A DNA stretch of 64,000 nt, from assembly GCA_041398565.1 (NCBI GenBank), contig JAWKUN010000003.1, positions 1,555,213-1,619,212 of the forward strand. The letters are read 5' to 3'. Within the stretch, counting starts at the first letter, position 1. Every line of letters begins with the position of its first letter. The position numbers were made by a program, and so were the translations under genes. The notes below the pieces were generated by a model. The model made no database searches. It saw only the letters and a list, made by a program, of their open reading frames with translations, and was not told where the DNA came from. This document shows, piece after piece, positions 50,146-59,581 of this stretch. The stretch is from DATGPD01 sp041398565 (lineage in GTDB: Bacteria; Planctomycetota; UBA1135; UBA2386).

Positions 50146-52113
50146 ATGGCTCGGCTCCGCCCCACCCATTGGCTCGCCCTCGTCCTGGGCCTGACCTTCG
50201 TCCTCTACGCGCCGTCGCTGGGCAACACCTACGCCTTCGACGACCGCTTCGCCGCCCTCGCGGTGCGCGACGATGGTCGAGCGAACCGAATGGTGAACTC
50301 GCTGCAGCCGTTGTGGACCTACTTCACGACGCACTACTGGGACGGCGTGTATCCGGGAGACGTGCTGTTCCGCCCGATCACGACCCTGAGCGTCGCCATC
50401 CTGCACGCCTGGTTCGGCCGCCACGGCGCCGGCGAGTGGGGCCAGGCTCTGCCGCAGCACCTGGCCAACGTGCTGCTGCACGTGGTCGCGACCTGGCTCG
50501 CCTACCGACTGGCGCGCCGCGCCGGTCTCGGGCGTTCTGGCAGCGTCGTGACCGCCTTGCTGTTCGGCGTGCACGCGATCCACAGCGAGGTGGTCGCTGG
50601 AGTGGTCGGCCGGTCGGAGCTGCTGGCCTTCGTGTTCGGGGCCGGCGCGGTCGTTGTCGCGACCGGCCGCCCGACCGCCGTGCGCCTGGGCGGAGCTGCG
50701 GTGCTGGCGTTCTTGGCTTTCGGCAGCAAGGAGAGCGGCCTGGCGTGGACCGGGCTCCTGGGACTCTTCGTCGCCCTGCGGGCGCGCAGGACAGGTCAGC
50801 CGTGGCTGCGGCCCGCCCTGCTGCGCTCGGCCTTGGTGGCGGGGCCCGGGGCCGCACTCTTCCTGTTGCTGCGCGCGCGCATGATCGCGTCGCTGCCGTT
50901 CGTCGCCGACACCGGCACGGTCGACGGCCTGACCCTCCGTCTCACCGGCACCGTCGGTTGGGGTTGGGGACTGCTCATGTCCCTCGTTCCCGCGCACCTC
51001 GCCTGTGACCATGGCCCCGCGGTCTTTCCGCCGGTCACCTCTCCCGTCGACGCGCGCTTCCTGCTGGCCGCAGGAGCGTTGACGGCTGTCGGCGTCGCGG
51101 CGGTGGCGACCTGGCGGCGCGCGCCAGTGGTCGCGGCCGGGCTCGGCACCTTCCTGCTCGGCAGCGTGTTGACCAGCAACGTGCTGTTCGGGATCGGCGT
51201 GCCGTTCGCCGAGCGCCTCTACTACACCCCGAGCTTCGGGCTCTGTCTGGCGGCGAGCGCTGTGCTGGCGCGGGCTCCGGCGCGCGTGCGGCCGCTGGTT
51301 TGGGCGGTCGCCGCACTCTGGCTGGCCTGGTCGGGCTTCATGGTCCTGCAACGCAACCCGGTGTGGGCGAACGACGCGGCGCTGTTCGCGCACGAGTACG
51401 ACAACCAACCGCGCTCGGCGCGCATTGCCCTCAACTGGGCGGGTGTGCTGCGCAAGGCCGGGCGTGAGGCAGAGCTCGAGCCGGTCTTGCGGCGCGTCGT
51501 CGAGCTCGACCCGGAGATGGCCGCGGCGTGGAACGAGTTGGCCGTGCTGGCGATGCGCGCCGGGCAGACGGAGGTGGCGATCGCGCACCTGCAAGCGTGC
51601 CTGCGGGCGCGACGCCAGGATGGCGACGTGCATCGGGTGGCCCTCGAGAACCTCGTGCGCATCTACGCGACCCAGCGGCAGCCGAGCCTGGCGCTGCAGA
51701 CGATCGAATCGGTCGCGGCGCGCGAGCCAGCGACCGTGGCGCGCGCCTTCACCGCCCTGCAAGACCTCCTGGCCCAGCAGGTCGACGTCGATGGGATCGT
51801 CGCCCTGGCCGGGCGGCTGCAGCAGGCGGCGCCCGCGGCACGCCGCGACTGGGACCGTCAGCGTGGGCTCGCCTGCTACCGGCGACAGGCATGGAGCGAG
51901 GCAGTGCGCTACCTGGAACAGGCTCTGCACCAGGAGGCGAGCCCGCTCGAGCACCAGCAGACGTCACTGCTCCTCGCCAGTGCTCTGCTGCAAGCTGGCG
52001 ACCGGCAGCGCGCCCGCGACACCGTGCAAGGGCTCCTCGCCAGCCCCGGCCTGGTGCCCGAGCTCGCCGCTTCGGCGCGCGACCTCTTGCAGAAGGTCGA
52101 CGGCGGTCGCTGA
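50146..52113 (+). CDS. TMTC-like polytopic membrane protein with C-terminal TPRs
   Basis: The 655-residue protein has about ten membrane segments in residues 1-410, starting with HWLALVLGLTFVLYAPSLGN, followed by TYAFDDRFAALAVRDDGRAN with an acidic pair where GT-C enzymes such as TMTC1-4 hold their catalytic residues, then FRPITTLSVAILHAWFG and LFGVHAIHSEVVAGVVGRSE, a signature of the TMTC/DUF1736 group. Residues 420-655 are TPR helices (LNWAGVLRKAGREAELEPVL, AAWNELAVLAMRAGQTEVAI). By family it may transfer sugars such as mannose to exported proteins, but bacterial members are uncharacterised. Flanked by palindromes R3 and R4. Confidence 0.82.
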   Translation: MARLRPTHWLALVLGLTFVLYAPSLGNTYAFDDRFAALAVRDDGRANRMVNSLQPLWTYFTTHYWDGVYPGDVLFRPITTLSVAILHAWFGRHGAGEWGQALPQHLANVLLHVVATWLAYRLARRAGLGRSGSVVTALLFGVHAIHSEVVAGVVGRSELLAFVFGAGAVVVATGRPTAVRLGGAAVLAFLAFGSKESGLAWTGLLGLFVALRARRTGQPWLRPALLRSALVAGPGAALFLLLRARMIASLPFVADTGTVDGLTLRLTGTVGWGWGLLMSLVPAHLACDHGPAVFPPVTSPVDARFLLAAGALTAVGVAAVATWRRAPVVAAGLGTFLLGSVLTSNVLFGIGVPFAERLYYTPSFGLCLAASAVLARAPARVRPLVWAVAALWLAWSGFMVLQRNPVWANDAALFAHEYDNQPRSARIALNWAGVLRKAGREAELEPVLRRVVELDPEMAAAWNELAVLAMRAGQTEVAIAHLQACLRARRQDGDVHRVALENLVRIYATQRQPSLALQTIESVAAREPATVARAFTALQDLLAQQVDVDGIVALAGRLQQAAPAARRDWDRQRGLACYRRQAWSEAVRYLEQALHQEASPLEHQQTSLLLASALLQAGDRQRARDTVQGLLASPGLVPELAASARDLLQKVDGGR

Positions 52114-52172
52114 CCGCCTGCGAGAGAGCGTGGTGGGCGGACGACCGAGGTCGGCCCATCACCCCAGCCTCG

Positions 52173-52200
52173 CAGCGGATGGAGCCAGGCTCCACTGCTG
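52173..52200. repeat. Palindrome R4 at a convergent junction
   Basis: TGGAGCC (52180-52186) pairs with GGCTCCA (52188-52194) around a single A, with CAGC/GCTG outside. It shares the context CAGCG, TGGAGYC-A-GRCTCCA and the downstream ACGCTG with R3. It lies between the TMTC-like gene (stop 52113) and phoU (stop 52271), as R1 and R2 do between their convergent genes. Confidence 0.6.
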
Positions 52201-52270
52201 AACGCTGCTTCCGGTACGGGGCGGCGCCTCCCGTCGCGTGCCATCCCGGTCGGTGCGGGAGGCCTTCTGC

Positions 52271-52930
52271 TCAGCGCTTGCGCTGGTGGCGCACGATCTC
52301 GCCCTCGACGAGGAAGATGACATCCTCGGCGATGTTGGTGCACTGGTCGGCGATGCGCTCGAGGTTGCGCGACGCCGACAGCAGGTTGATGGCGGCTTCG
52401 ATGCGGTCGGGATTCTCGCGGGCGGCTGCCTGCATCTCCTGGAACATGTGACGGTGCACGCGATCCACGGTGTCGTCGGCAGCGAGCACGCGCCGTGCGA
52501 GGTCGACGTCGGTGCTGACCAGTGCGTCGAGCGAGTCGCGCACCATGCTGCGCACGGTGTCGACCATGGTCGGGAACTCGTTCGGCATGTGGATGGGCTC
52601 GAGCTTGAGCAGGTCGTTGGCCCTGCCGGCGATGTTGCGTGCGAGGTCGCCCATCCGCTCGAGGTCGTTGTTCACCTTCAGCGCGGTGACGATGTAGCGC
52701 AGGTCGATCGCGACCGGTTGATGCAGCGCGAGGATCTTCAGGCACTCCTCTTCGACCATCACTTCGCGGGTGTCGATGGCATCGTCCCCTTCGAGCACCT
52801 CGGCGGCGAGTTGCGGGCGCCGCTCGAGCAGAGCGGCCGTCGCCTTCATGATGGCGCCTTCCACCATCGAGCCGACGAGGAGGATCTGCTTCTTCAGGCG
52901 TTCGAGGTCGCGAAGAAGGTGTTTCGTCAT
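52271..52930 (-). CDS. phoU: Phosphate signalling regulator PhoU
   Basis: The ATG at 52930 has AGGAGG about 6 nt upstream. The 219-residue protein consists of two homologous three-helix bundles, each with the family's acidic metal-binding motif: AIDLRYIVTALKVNNDLERM and AINLLSASRNLERIADQCTN. PhoU links the Pst transporter state to PhoR and keeps the regulon off when phosphate is plentiful. It is third in phoB-phoR-phoU, 19 bp after phoR. Confidence 0.95.
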   Translation of the reverse strand: MTKHLLRDLERLKKQILLVGSMVEGAIMKATAALLERRPQLAAEVLEGDDAIDTREVMVEEECLKILALHQPVAIDLRYIVTALKVNNDLERMGDLARNIAGRANDLLKLEPIHMPNEFPTMVDTVRSMVRDSLDALVSTDVDLARRVLAADDTVDRVHRHMFQEMQAAARENPDRIEAAINLLSASRNLERIADQCTNIAEDVIFLVEGEIVRHQRKR

Positions 52931-52949
52931 TGTTTGCCTCCTGCCGGCG

Positions 52950-54758
52950 TCACGACACCAGCCGTTGCCCACCCTGGACCGGGGCGAGCGGAATCCGGAC
53001 ATTGAACGCGCTGCCGGAACCCGGTCGGCTCTGCACGGTCACCGTGCCCCCGTGCGAGAGCGCGACGTGCTTGACGATGGCGAGTCCGAGGCCGGTTCCC
53101 CCCAGCTCGCGGGAACGCGCCTTGTCGACGCGATAGAAGCGTTCGAAGATGCGGTCGAGGTGTTGCGCTTCGATGCCGATGCCGGTGTCGCGCACGGCCA
53201 GGAACGCGTCATGGCCGCGGGCCGCCAAGGTGACCGTCACCGATCCGTGCTCGGGCGTGTAGCGGATGGCGTTGCCGAGCAGGTTGTCGACGACCTGCCG
53301 CAAGGACTCTTGCTCGCCGTTGACCATGACCGGCGCGTCCGGCAGCACCAGCTCCAAACGTAGGTGCTTCTCGTGGGCGGCCGGCGCCAGCTGGTGTGCC
53401 GACTCGCGCACCGGATCGCGGAGATCGAGGGGCAGCAGCTCCTCGCTCGCCTTCGACGACTCGATCCGCGCCAGCACCAGCAGGTCGGTCACCAGCGACG
53501 CCAGGCGGTCGCATTGACGCTGGATCTTGCCGAGGAATCGCACGCGTACGTCGGCCGGCATCGTGGTGTCGTCGACCATGGTGTCGACCATGCCCTTGAT
53601 GGCGGTGAGCGGTGTCTTCAGCTCGTGGCTCACGTTGGCGACGAAATCCCGGCGCATCGCTTCCAGGCGGCGCAGGTCGGTCACGTCGTGCAGTACCACC
53701 ACCGCGCCGTTGACGATGCCATCGCGGTCGCGCAGAGGCGCGGCCTCCAGCTGGACGATGCGCGGATCGGCGCCCTTGTGGATGGTCAGCTCCCGGCTGG
53801 TCTTCTCGCCGTTGCCGAGCACGGCGGTGACCATGTCGCAGATGTCCACGATCCGCATCACCTCGATCAGCGGCCGGCCCACTACGTCGGCGTCGGCGAC
53901 CGCGAGCATGTCCGAGGCCGCTGCGTTGAGGTGCAGGACGTGTTCGTGACCGTCGACGGCGACCACGCCTTCGACCATGCTGCCGACGATCGCCGACATC
54001 TTGGCTCGCTCGCGCCGCATCTCTTCGACCCGCTCGCCGAGTCGGTCGGCCATCGAGTTCAGGGCTCGGCTCAGGGCGCCGAACTCATCGTCGCTCACCA
54101 GCGCGGCGCGCGCGCGGTCCTCGCCGCGGGCCATGGCGTCGGCGATCGATTGCAGGTGCGCGACCGGCCGGGCCACGCCACGCGCCAGCCACCAGGCGAG
54201 CAGGCCCGCGGCCGCCACCGCCACCAGCGCCGCATAGGCGAGCTGCCGGCGGTTGGCGCTGATGCCGTTGTCGAGCGATCTCGTCGAGCGGGAGGTACGA
54301 ACGACGCCGAGCACCGTGCCATCGGCCGCGCGCACGGCTTTGGCGACGTAGGTGACGCCGAGGGCGTCAACCAGGCTGAGGCGATCGCGCTCCTCGGCCC
54401 CGGCAGCGCGTGCTGCCACGACCTCGGGGCGCTGAGCGTGGTTCTCGAGACCGGTGGGGTCGCGCTCGGAGTCGGCGACGACCCAGCCGTCGGCGCCGAC
54501 GACCGTGTAGTGGGTCGTGGTCTCGCTGCCGAGTTGAGCCAACCGCGCCTGCAGATCGGCGCGCTCGGCGGCGCCCGACAGCGTCTCGTGCGCCAGCGCT
54601 TCGAGCATCAGGACCTGATCGTGCAGCTCGCGCTCGAATGCGTCGTGCAGCTTGCCGGTGAAGACGCGGTCGTACCGCACCGTGACGACGAGGGCGGTGA
54701 GGATCCCCACCGACAGCATGCTCCAGAGCAGGCGCGGGAACAGTCGGCCCTTGCGCAT
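52950..54758 (-). CDS. phoR: Phosphate regulon sensor histidine kinase PhoR
   Basis: The 602-residue kinase has an N-terminal membrane helix (LLWSMLSVGILTALVVTV), an extracytoplasmic sensor domain of about 150 residues, a second helix (LAYAALVAVAAAGLLAWWLA), HAMP, PAS (about 255-350), HisKA with the phospho-acceptor NVSHELKTPL, and HATPase with NLLGNAIRYTPEHG, DTGIGIE and GGTGLGLAI. The sizeable periplasmic domain is larger than in E. coli PhoR, where it is nearly absent, and resembles the Gram-positive type. It phosphorylates PhoB. It starts 3 bp after the phoB stop. Confidence 0.93.
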   Translation of the reverse strand: MRKGRLFPRLLWSMLSVGILTALVVTVRYDRVFTGKLHDAFERELHDQVLMLEALAHETLSGAAERADLQARLAQLGSETTTHYTVVGADGWVVADSERDPTGLENHAQRPEVVAARAAGAEERDRLSLVDALGVTYVAKAVRAADGTVLGVVRTSRSTRSLDNGISANRRQLAYAALVAVAAAGLLAWWLARGVARPVAHLQSIADAMARGEDRARAALVSDDEFGALSRALNSMADRLGERVEEMRRERAKMSAIVGSMVEGVVAVDGHEHVLHLNAAASDMLAVADADVVGRPLIEVMRIVDICDMVTAVLGNGEKTSRELTIHKGADPRIVQLEAAPLRDRDGIVNGAVVVLHDVTDLRRLEAMRRDFVANVSHELKTPLTAIKGMVDTMVDDTTMPADVRVRFLGKIQRQCDRLASLVTDLLVLARIESSKASEELLPLDLRDPVRESAHQLAPAAHEKHLRLELVLPDAPVMVNGEQESLRQVVDNLLGNAIRYTPEHGSVTVTLAARGHDAFLAVRDTGIGIEAQHLDRIFERFYRVDKARSRELGGTGLGLAIVKHVALSHGGTVTVQSRPGSGSAFNVRIPLAPVQGGQRLVS

Positions 54759-54761
54759 GGG

Positions 54762-55478
54762 TCAGTCGGCGACGACGGCGTCCTTGAAGCGGTAGCCGAC
54801 GCCGCGGACCGTCTCGACGAGGTCGCGCAGCGGCCCCAGCTTCTGGCGCACTGCGCGCACGTGGACATCGATGTTGCGATCGGTGACCACGGCATCCTCG
54901 CCGATGACGCGGCTCAGCAGGTGGGCGCGCGTGAAGACCCGGCCGGGATGGGTCGCGAGGAAGTGGAGGAGCCGCAGCTCGGTCGGGGTGAACTGGACAG
55001 TGTCTCCCCCCACTCGAACCTCGTGTCTGGTGGTGTCGATCACCAGGTCGCCGCGCACCAGGCGGTCCGGTCCGGACGCCTCGCCCCGCAAGGGGCCGCG
55101 ACGCAGCACCGCCTGCACGCGAGCGATCAGCTCCTTGGGTCGAAACGGTTTGGTGACGTAGTCGTCGGCGCCGACCCCGAGCCCCAAGATGACATCGGTC
55201 TCTTCGGACTTGGCAGTGAGGATGATCACGGGAGTCGTCCGAGTGAGCGGGTCGCGCTTCAGCTCGCGGCAGACTTCGAGGCCATCCATGCCCGGCAGCA
55301 TCAGGTCGAGGATCACGAGGTCGGGGTTCTCCTTCCTCGCGGCTTGCAGGCCCTGCTCGCCGTCGAGGAATCCCACGACCCGGTAACCTTCGCGCTTCAG
55401 GTTGTACTCGACGAGATCGAGGATGTCGGCTTCATCCTCGATCACCAGGATCTTCTCGCGACGACGGGGGGTGCTCAT
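54762..55478 (-). CDS. phoB: Phosphate regulon response regulator PhoB
   Basis: The 238-residue OmpR/PhoB-type regulator has a complete receiver (ILVIEDEADILDLVEYNLKR; phospho-Asp in VILDLMLPGMDG; TAKSEE; TKPFRPKEL) and a winged helix domain (FTPTELRLLHFLATHPGRVF, RNIDVHVRAVRQKLG, VRGVGYRF). It is first of phoB-phoR-phoU, divergent from pstS with 192 bp between, the region that should contain its own binding sites. Confidence 0.95.
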   Translation of the reverse strand: MSTPRRREKILVIEDEADILDLVEYNLKREGYRVVGFLDGEQGLQAARKENPDLVILDLMLPGMDGLEVCRELKRDPLTRTTPVIILTAKSEETDVILGLGVGADDYVTKPFRPKELIARVQAVLRRGPLRGEASGPDRLVRGDLVIDTTRHEVRVGGDTVQFTPTELRLLHFLATHPGRVFTRAHLLSRVIGEDAVVTDRNIDVHVRAVRQKLGPLRDLVETVRGVGYRFKDAVVAD

Positions 55479-55545
55479 CCGCGGGGGGAGTCTTAAGGCT
55501 CCAGGTCAAGCGATCGTAAGCGATTCGTGAATGCTGCGGACCAGC

Positions 55546-55596
55546 CTTCACGTCGGCTTTATCGTTCCGCGGCCCGAGCCTTCACCCACCTTCCTA
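55546..55596 (+). promoter_or_regulatory. Possible PhoB binding repeats in the phoB-pstS intergenic region
   Basis: CTTCACG (55546) and CTTTATC (55557) are 11 bp apart; CTTCACC (55580) and CTTCCTA (55590) are 10 bp apart. PhoB boxes consist of CTTTCAT-like heptamers repeated every 11 bp, and this gap lies between phoB and pstS. Match to consensus is loose. Confidence 0.25.
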
Positions 55597-55670
55597 ACGT
55601 GCCCAAGCCGAGGGTGCTCGCCAGGGATGCCGAGCCTCGATCGAGACGCCCGACCGACGAACAGAGCCCC

Positions 55671-56744
55671 ATGCAGATCACGAACCTCCGTCTCGCGGTC
55701 TTGGTCGGCCTGGCCTCGGCGTCCACGTGGATGGTCGGCCCCGTGCGGGCGCAGGTTCCCACCATCCGCATCGATGGTTCCAGCACGGTTTATCCCGTGA
55801 CCGAGGCGGTGGCCGAGGAGTTCCAGGCCAAGAACCGGGGCAAGGTCAGGCTCACGGTCGGCATCTCGGGCACGGGCGGAGGCTTCAAGAAGTTCTTGCG
55901 TGGCGAACTCGACATCGTCGACGCGTCGCGGCCGATCAGCGAAGACGAGATGAACGCCTGCAGCGAGAAGGGCATCGGCTACGTCGAGTTGCCGATCTGC
56001 TTCGACGCCATCACCGTGCTGGTCAATCGGAGGAACGACTGGGCGACCTCGATCACGGTCGAAGAGCTGAAGAAGATCTGGGAGCCGTCGGCCCAGGGGA
56101 GCGTGACCCAGTGGAGCCAGATACGTGCCGGCTGGCCGAGTGAGAAGATCGTGCTGTACGGCCCCGGCGCGGACTCCGGCACGTTCGACTACTTCACCGA
56201 GGCGGTGTGTGGGACGTCGCGGGCGAGCCGAGGCGACTACACCGCCAGCGAGGACGACAACGTGCTGGTGCAGGGCATCGACGGCGACCGCTTCGCCCTC
56301 GGCTACGTGGGGCTCGCCTACTACGAGGGCAACAGGGAGCGGGTGAAGGCTCTCGCTGTGCAGTGGCGCAAGAACAAGGTCGAGACGCCCGTGTCACCCG
56401 GTATCGACAACGTGCTGAACGCCACCTACAACCCTCTCTCGCGGCCGCTGTTCATCTACGTGAGCAGGACGTCGGCCGACCGGCCGGAGGTGCGGCAGTT
56501 CGTCGAGTTCTACCTCGCCGAAGGGGCGACGCTGGCCAAGGAAGTCGGCTACCTGCCGTTGCCGGACGCCGCCTACACGGCTTGTCTGGCCCGGTTCGAC
56601 CAGCGTCAGGTGGGCACGGCGTTCGGAGGCGTCCCGGAGATCGGCGTGACCATCGACGAAGTGCTGAAGCGCCAGCCGGTGAGCGACAGCAAGTCGGCGG
56701 CGAAGACCCGGATGGCGGCGCCACCGAGGGGTGCCAAGAAGTGA
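55671..56744 (+). CDS. pstS: Periplasmic phosphate-binding protein
   Basis: The ATG at 55671 gives a signal peptide (NLRLAVLVGLASASTWMVGP) ending near VRAQ; 357 residues. Phosphate-binding blocks are IRIDGSSTVYPVTEA, VGISGTGGGFKKFLRGE, IVDASRPISEDE, and LYGPGADSGTFDYFTE. It captures phosphate and delivers it to PstCAB. The C-terminal extension (SDSKSAAKTRMAAPPRGAKK) is basic and disordered. First of pstS-C-A-B. Confidence 0.96.
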   Translation: MQITNLRLAVLVGLASASTWMVGPVRAQVPTIRIDGSSTVYPVTEAVAEEFQAKNRGKVRLTVGISGTGGGFKKFLRGELDIVDASRPISEDEMNACSEKGIGYVELPICFDAITVLVNRRNDWATSITVEELKKIWEPSAQGSVTQWSQIRAGWPSEKIVLYGPGADSGTFDYFTEAVCGTSRASRGDYTASEDDNVLVQGIDGDRFALGYVGLAYYEGNRERVKALAVQWRKNKVETPVSPGIDNVLNATYNPLSRPLFIYVSRTSADRPEVRQFVEFYLAEGATLAKEVGYLPLPDAAYTACLARFDQRQVGTAFGGVPEIGVTIDEVLKRQPVSDSKSAAKTRMAAPPRGAKK

Positions 56745-56774
56745 CGATGGCCAGGCGCACTCTGCTCTCCTGAC

Positions 56775-57707
56775 ATGACTGTCGCCGCCAGCTTCGCGAC
56801 TCGTGACCGCCCGGTCGTCGCCCGGCGCCGTCGCCGCGCCTTCGTCGATCGTGCCGCAGCGCTGGTGTTGTTCCTGGCCGCGGTCTCGTCGATTGCGGTG
56901 ACCGCCGGCATCGTGTTCGTGCTGGCGCTGGAGTCGTTGCACTTCTTCCAACATGTCGATCTGTGGTCCTTCGCCACGGACACGATGTGGACGCCGCTGT
57001 TCGCCGACCCCCACTACGGCATCCTGCCGCTGGTGACCGGCACGCTGGTCACGACGGTCATCGCGCTGTCGGTGGCGATGCCCGTGGGCACCGTCATCGC
57101 CATTTACCTCAGCGAGTTCGCCCCGCACTGGCTACGCGAAACGGCGAAGCCGGTTCTGGAGCTACTGAGCGCCGTGCCGACCGTCGTCTACGGCTATTTC
57201 GCTCTGCTGTTCGTCACCCCGTTGCTGCAGAGGCTGATGCCCGAGCTTCCGGCGTTCAACATGCTCGGCGCCGGCCTGGTGATGGGAATCATGATCCTTC
57301 CGTACGTCACTTCGCTGAGCGAGGACGCGATGCGCGCGGTGCCGATGCTGTTGCGCGAGGGTGCCTACGCCATGGGTGCCAACCGGCTGCTCACTGCTCT
57401 CAAGGTGGTCTACCCGGCGGCCCTTTCCGGCATCGGCTCGGCCTACGTCCTGGCGGTCTCGCGCGCCGTCGGCGAGACCATGATCGTCGCCATCGCGGCC
57501 GGAATGCAGCCCAACCTGACCTTGGACCCGACCGAGCCCGCGGCCACCATCACCGCCTACATCGTCCAGGTGAGCCTGGGTGACCTCCCACACGGCACCA
57601 TCGGCTACCAGTCGATCTTCGCGGCTGGCGTCGTCCTCTTCCTCATGACGCTGGCTTTCAACGTCGCCAGCTATCGCCTGCGCAAGCGCTTCCGGGAGGT
57701 GTACTGA
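56775..57707 (+). CDS. pstC: Phosphate ABC transporter permease PstC
   Basis: The 310-residue permease has six membrane helices, with an Arg-rich cytosolic N-terminus (RDRPVVARRRRRAF). The family block ELLSAVPTVVYGYFAL and the EAA loop EGAYAMGANRLLTALKVVYP plus SRAVGETMIVAIAAGMQPN are clear. Its TGA stop overlaps the pstA ATG by one base. Confidence 0.95.
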   Translation: MTVAASFATRDRPVVARRRRRAFVDRAAALVLFLAAVSSIAVTAGIVFVLALESLHFFQHVDLWSFATDTMWTPLFADPHYGILPLVTGTLVTTVIALSVAMPVGTVIAIYLSEFAPHWLRETAKPVLELLSAVPTVVYGYFALLFVTPLLQRLMPELPAFNMLGAGLVMGIMILPYVTSLSEDAMRAVPMLLREGAYAMGANRLLTALKVVYPAALSGIGSAYVLAVSRAVGETMIVAIAAGMQPNLTLDPTEPAATITAYIVQVSLGDLPHGTIGYQSIFAAGVVLFLMTLAFNVASYRLRKRFREVY

Positions 57708-58615
57708 TGCGCTCGGTGCAGCAGATCCTGGTTCTGCGCCGGCGGCAGGACGCGATCTTCAACGTCCTCGGCATCGTCTGCACGACAGTGGCAGTCGTCA
57801 CGCTGGCGACGCTTCTCGCACAGCTGTGCTGGGATGGCCTCGGGCGTCTCGACTGGTCCTTCCTGACGTCGTACCCCTCGCGTCACGCGGCGAAGGCCGG
57901 GATCCTGCCGGCGCTCGTCGGCTCGCTTCTCGTCATGCTGGTGACCGCGCTGGTCGCCGTGCCGCTGGGTGTCGCTGCCGGCGTCTACCTCGAGGAATAC
58001 GCGCGCAAGAACCGCCTGACCGCGATCATCGAGGTCAACATCGCCAACCTCGCAGGAGTGCCGTCGGTCATCTACGGTCTGATGGCTCTCGGGGTGTTCG
58101 TGTACGCGTTCGGACTGGGGCACAGCATTCTCACTGCCGGCCTGACTCTCGCATTGCTGATCCTGCCGATCGTGATCGTCGCCACGCGCGAAGCCTTGCG
58201 TGCCATTCCGCGCTCGATCCGCGAGGCGTCCTACGCGCTCGGCGCGACCAAGTGGGAGACCGTGCGCCAGCACTTGCTGCCCTACTCGGTGGGCGGGATC
58301 GCCACCGGTGTCATCATCGGCCTGTCGCGTGCCATCGGCGAGACGGCGCCGTTGGTGACCGTCGGTGCGCTCGCCTACATCCCGTTCTTGCCGGATCCGC
58401 CGTTCAAGTCCCAGTTCCCGTTCCTGTCGTTCGACTGGCTGTCCTCCGACTTCACCGTGCTGCCCATCCAGATGTTCAACTGGGTGTCGCGCCCCGATCC
58501 TTCCTTCCACGCCAACGCCGCCGCCATCGGCATCGTCCTCATCCTGGTGACGTTGACGATGAACGCGTGCGCCATCGTCGTCCGGCGCCGGGTGCGGGCG
58601 CGAATCAGGTGGTGA
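57707..58615 (+). CDS. pstA: Phosphate ABC transporter permease PstA
   Basis: The 302-residue partner permease has LAGVPSVIYGLMALGVFVYA, the EAA loop REASYALGATKWETVRQHLL, and SRAIGETAPLVTVGALAYIP. It forms the membrane channel with PstC. Its start overlaps pstC by one base. The gap to pstB is 115 bp, unusually long for a pst operon here, but I see no hairpin or promoter in it that I would defend. Confidence 0.95.
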   Translation: MRSVQQILVLRRRQDAIFNVLGIVCTTVAVVTLATLLAQLCWDGLGRLDWSFLTSYPSRHAAKAGILPALVGSLLVMLVTALVAVPLGVAAGVYLEEYARKNRLTAIIEVNIANLAGVPSVIYGLMALGVFVYAFGLGHSILTAGLTLALLILPIVIVATREALRAIPRSIREASYALGATKWETVRQHLLPYSVGGIATGVIIGLSRAIGETAPLVTVGALAYIPFLPDPPFKSQFPFLSFDWLSSDFTVLPIQMFNWVSRPDPSFHANAAAIGIVLILVTLTMNACAIVVRRRVRARIRW

Positions 58616-58730
58616 CGGACGCCGACCGCGGCTATCGTCCGTCGCCGTACGACGTGGCGGCGACCGAGCGCTGCCGAAGCCGCAACGAAGCGACCATGCC
58701 GCTCCACCGCGCGCACAGGAACAGGCCGAC

Positions 58731-59516
58731 GTGAGCCCCGATGCGACGACGATCACCGACGTCAAGGTCGAGCTGCGCGACTTCGGCTTCAGCTACGGCA
58801 GCCATCGGGTCCTCAAGGGGCTGAACGCCCGCTTCGAGAACAAGCGCGTCACCGCCCTCATCGGCCCGTCCGGCTGCGGCAAGACGACGTTGTTGCGGTC
58901 GTTCAACCGCCTGCACGACCTCTACCCGGGAAACCGCTACGAGGGCGAGATCCTGCTGATGCCAGATCGCATCAATCTGGTGTCGCCGTCAGTCAGCCCC
59001 ATCGAGATGCGCATGCGGCTGAGCATGGTGTTCCAGAAGCCGAACCCCTTCCCGAAGTCGATCTTCGAGAACGTGGCGTTCGGCCTGCGCATGCGCGGGG
59101 TCCGCCGGGCCGCCACCATCCACGAGAAGGTGGTGCAGGCCCTGCGCGACGCGGCCCTCTGGGAGGAAACCAAGGATCGGCTGCACAAGTCGGCCTACGA
59201 CCTCTCGGGTGGCCAGCAGCAGCGGCTGTGCATCGCGCGAGCCCTCGCCGTCGACCCGGAGATCGTGCTCTTCGACGAGCCGACCTCGGCCCTCGACCCC
59301 ACGGCCACGCTGCGCATCGAGGAGCTGGTCGAGTCGCTGAAGGGACGCGTCACCATCATCATCGTCACGCACAACATGCAGCAGGCGCAGCGCGTCGCCG
59401 ACTGGACCGGCTTCATGTATCTCGGCGAGATGGTCGAGTTCGGCCGCACCGAGCGCTTCTTCACCAACCCGGGCAACAAGCTCACCGAGCAGTACATCAC
59501 CGGTCGCTTCGGGTAG
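58731..59516 (+). CDS. pstB: Phosphate ABC transporter ATP-binding protein PstB
   Basis: The 261-residue ATPase starts with GTG. It has Walker A IGPSGCGKTTLLRSFNRLHD, the PstB-specific YEGEILL and FQKPNPFPKSIFENVAFGLR, signature LSGGQQQRLCIARALAVDPE, Walker B and EPTSALDPTATLRIEEL, and the switch His in IVTHNMQQAQRV. The end YITGRFG is characteristic of PstB. It converges with the small kinase-like gene. Confidence 0.96.
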   Translation: MSPDATTITDVKVELRDFGFSYGSHRVLKGLNARFENKRVTALIGPSGCGKTTLLRSFNRLHDLYPGNRYEGEILLMPDRINLVSPSVSPIEMRMRLSMVFQKPNPFPKSIFENVAFGLRMRGVRRAATIHEKVVQALRDAALWEETKDRLHKSAYDLSGGQQQRLCIARALAVDPEIVLFDEPTSALDPTATLRIEELVESLKGRVTIIIVTHNMQQAQRVADWTGFMYLGEMVEFGRTERFFTNPGNKLTEQYITGRFG

Positions 59517-59581
59517 GTCGAGCCAGCCGCGCTCGATCGCTCCTGACCCTGGTCGGGGTCGCCGGCTGCAGGTCGCGCAAC

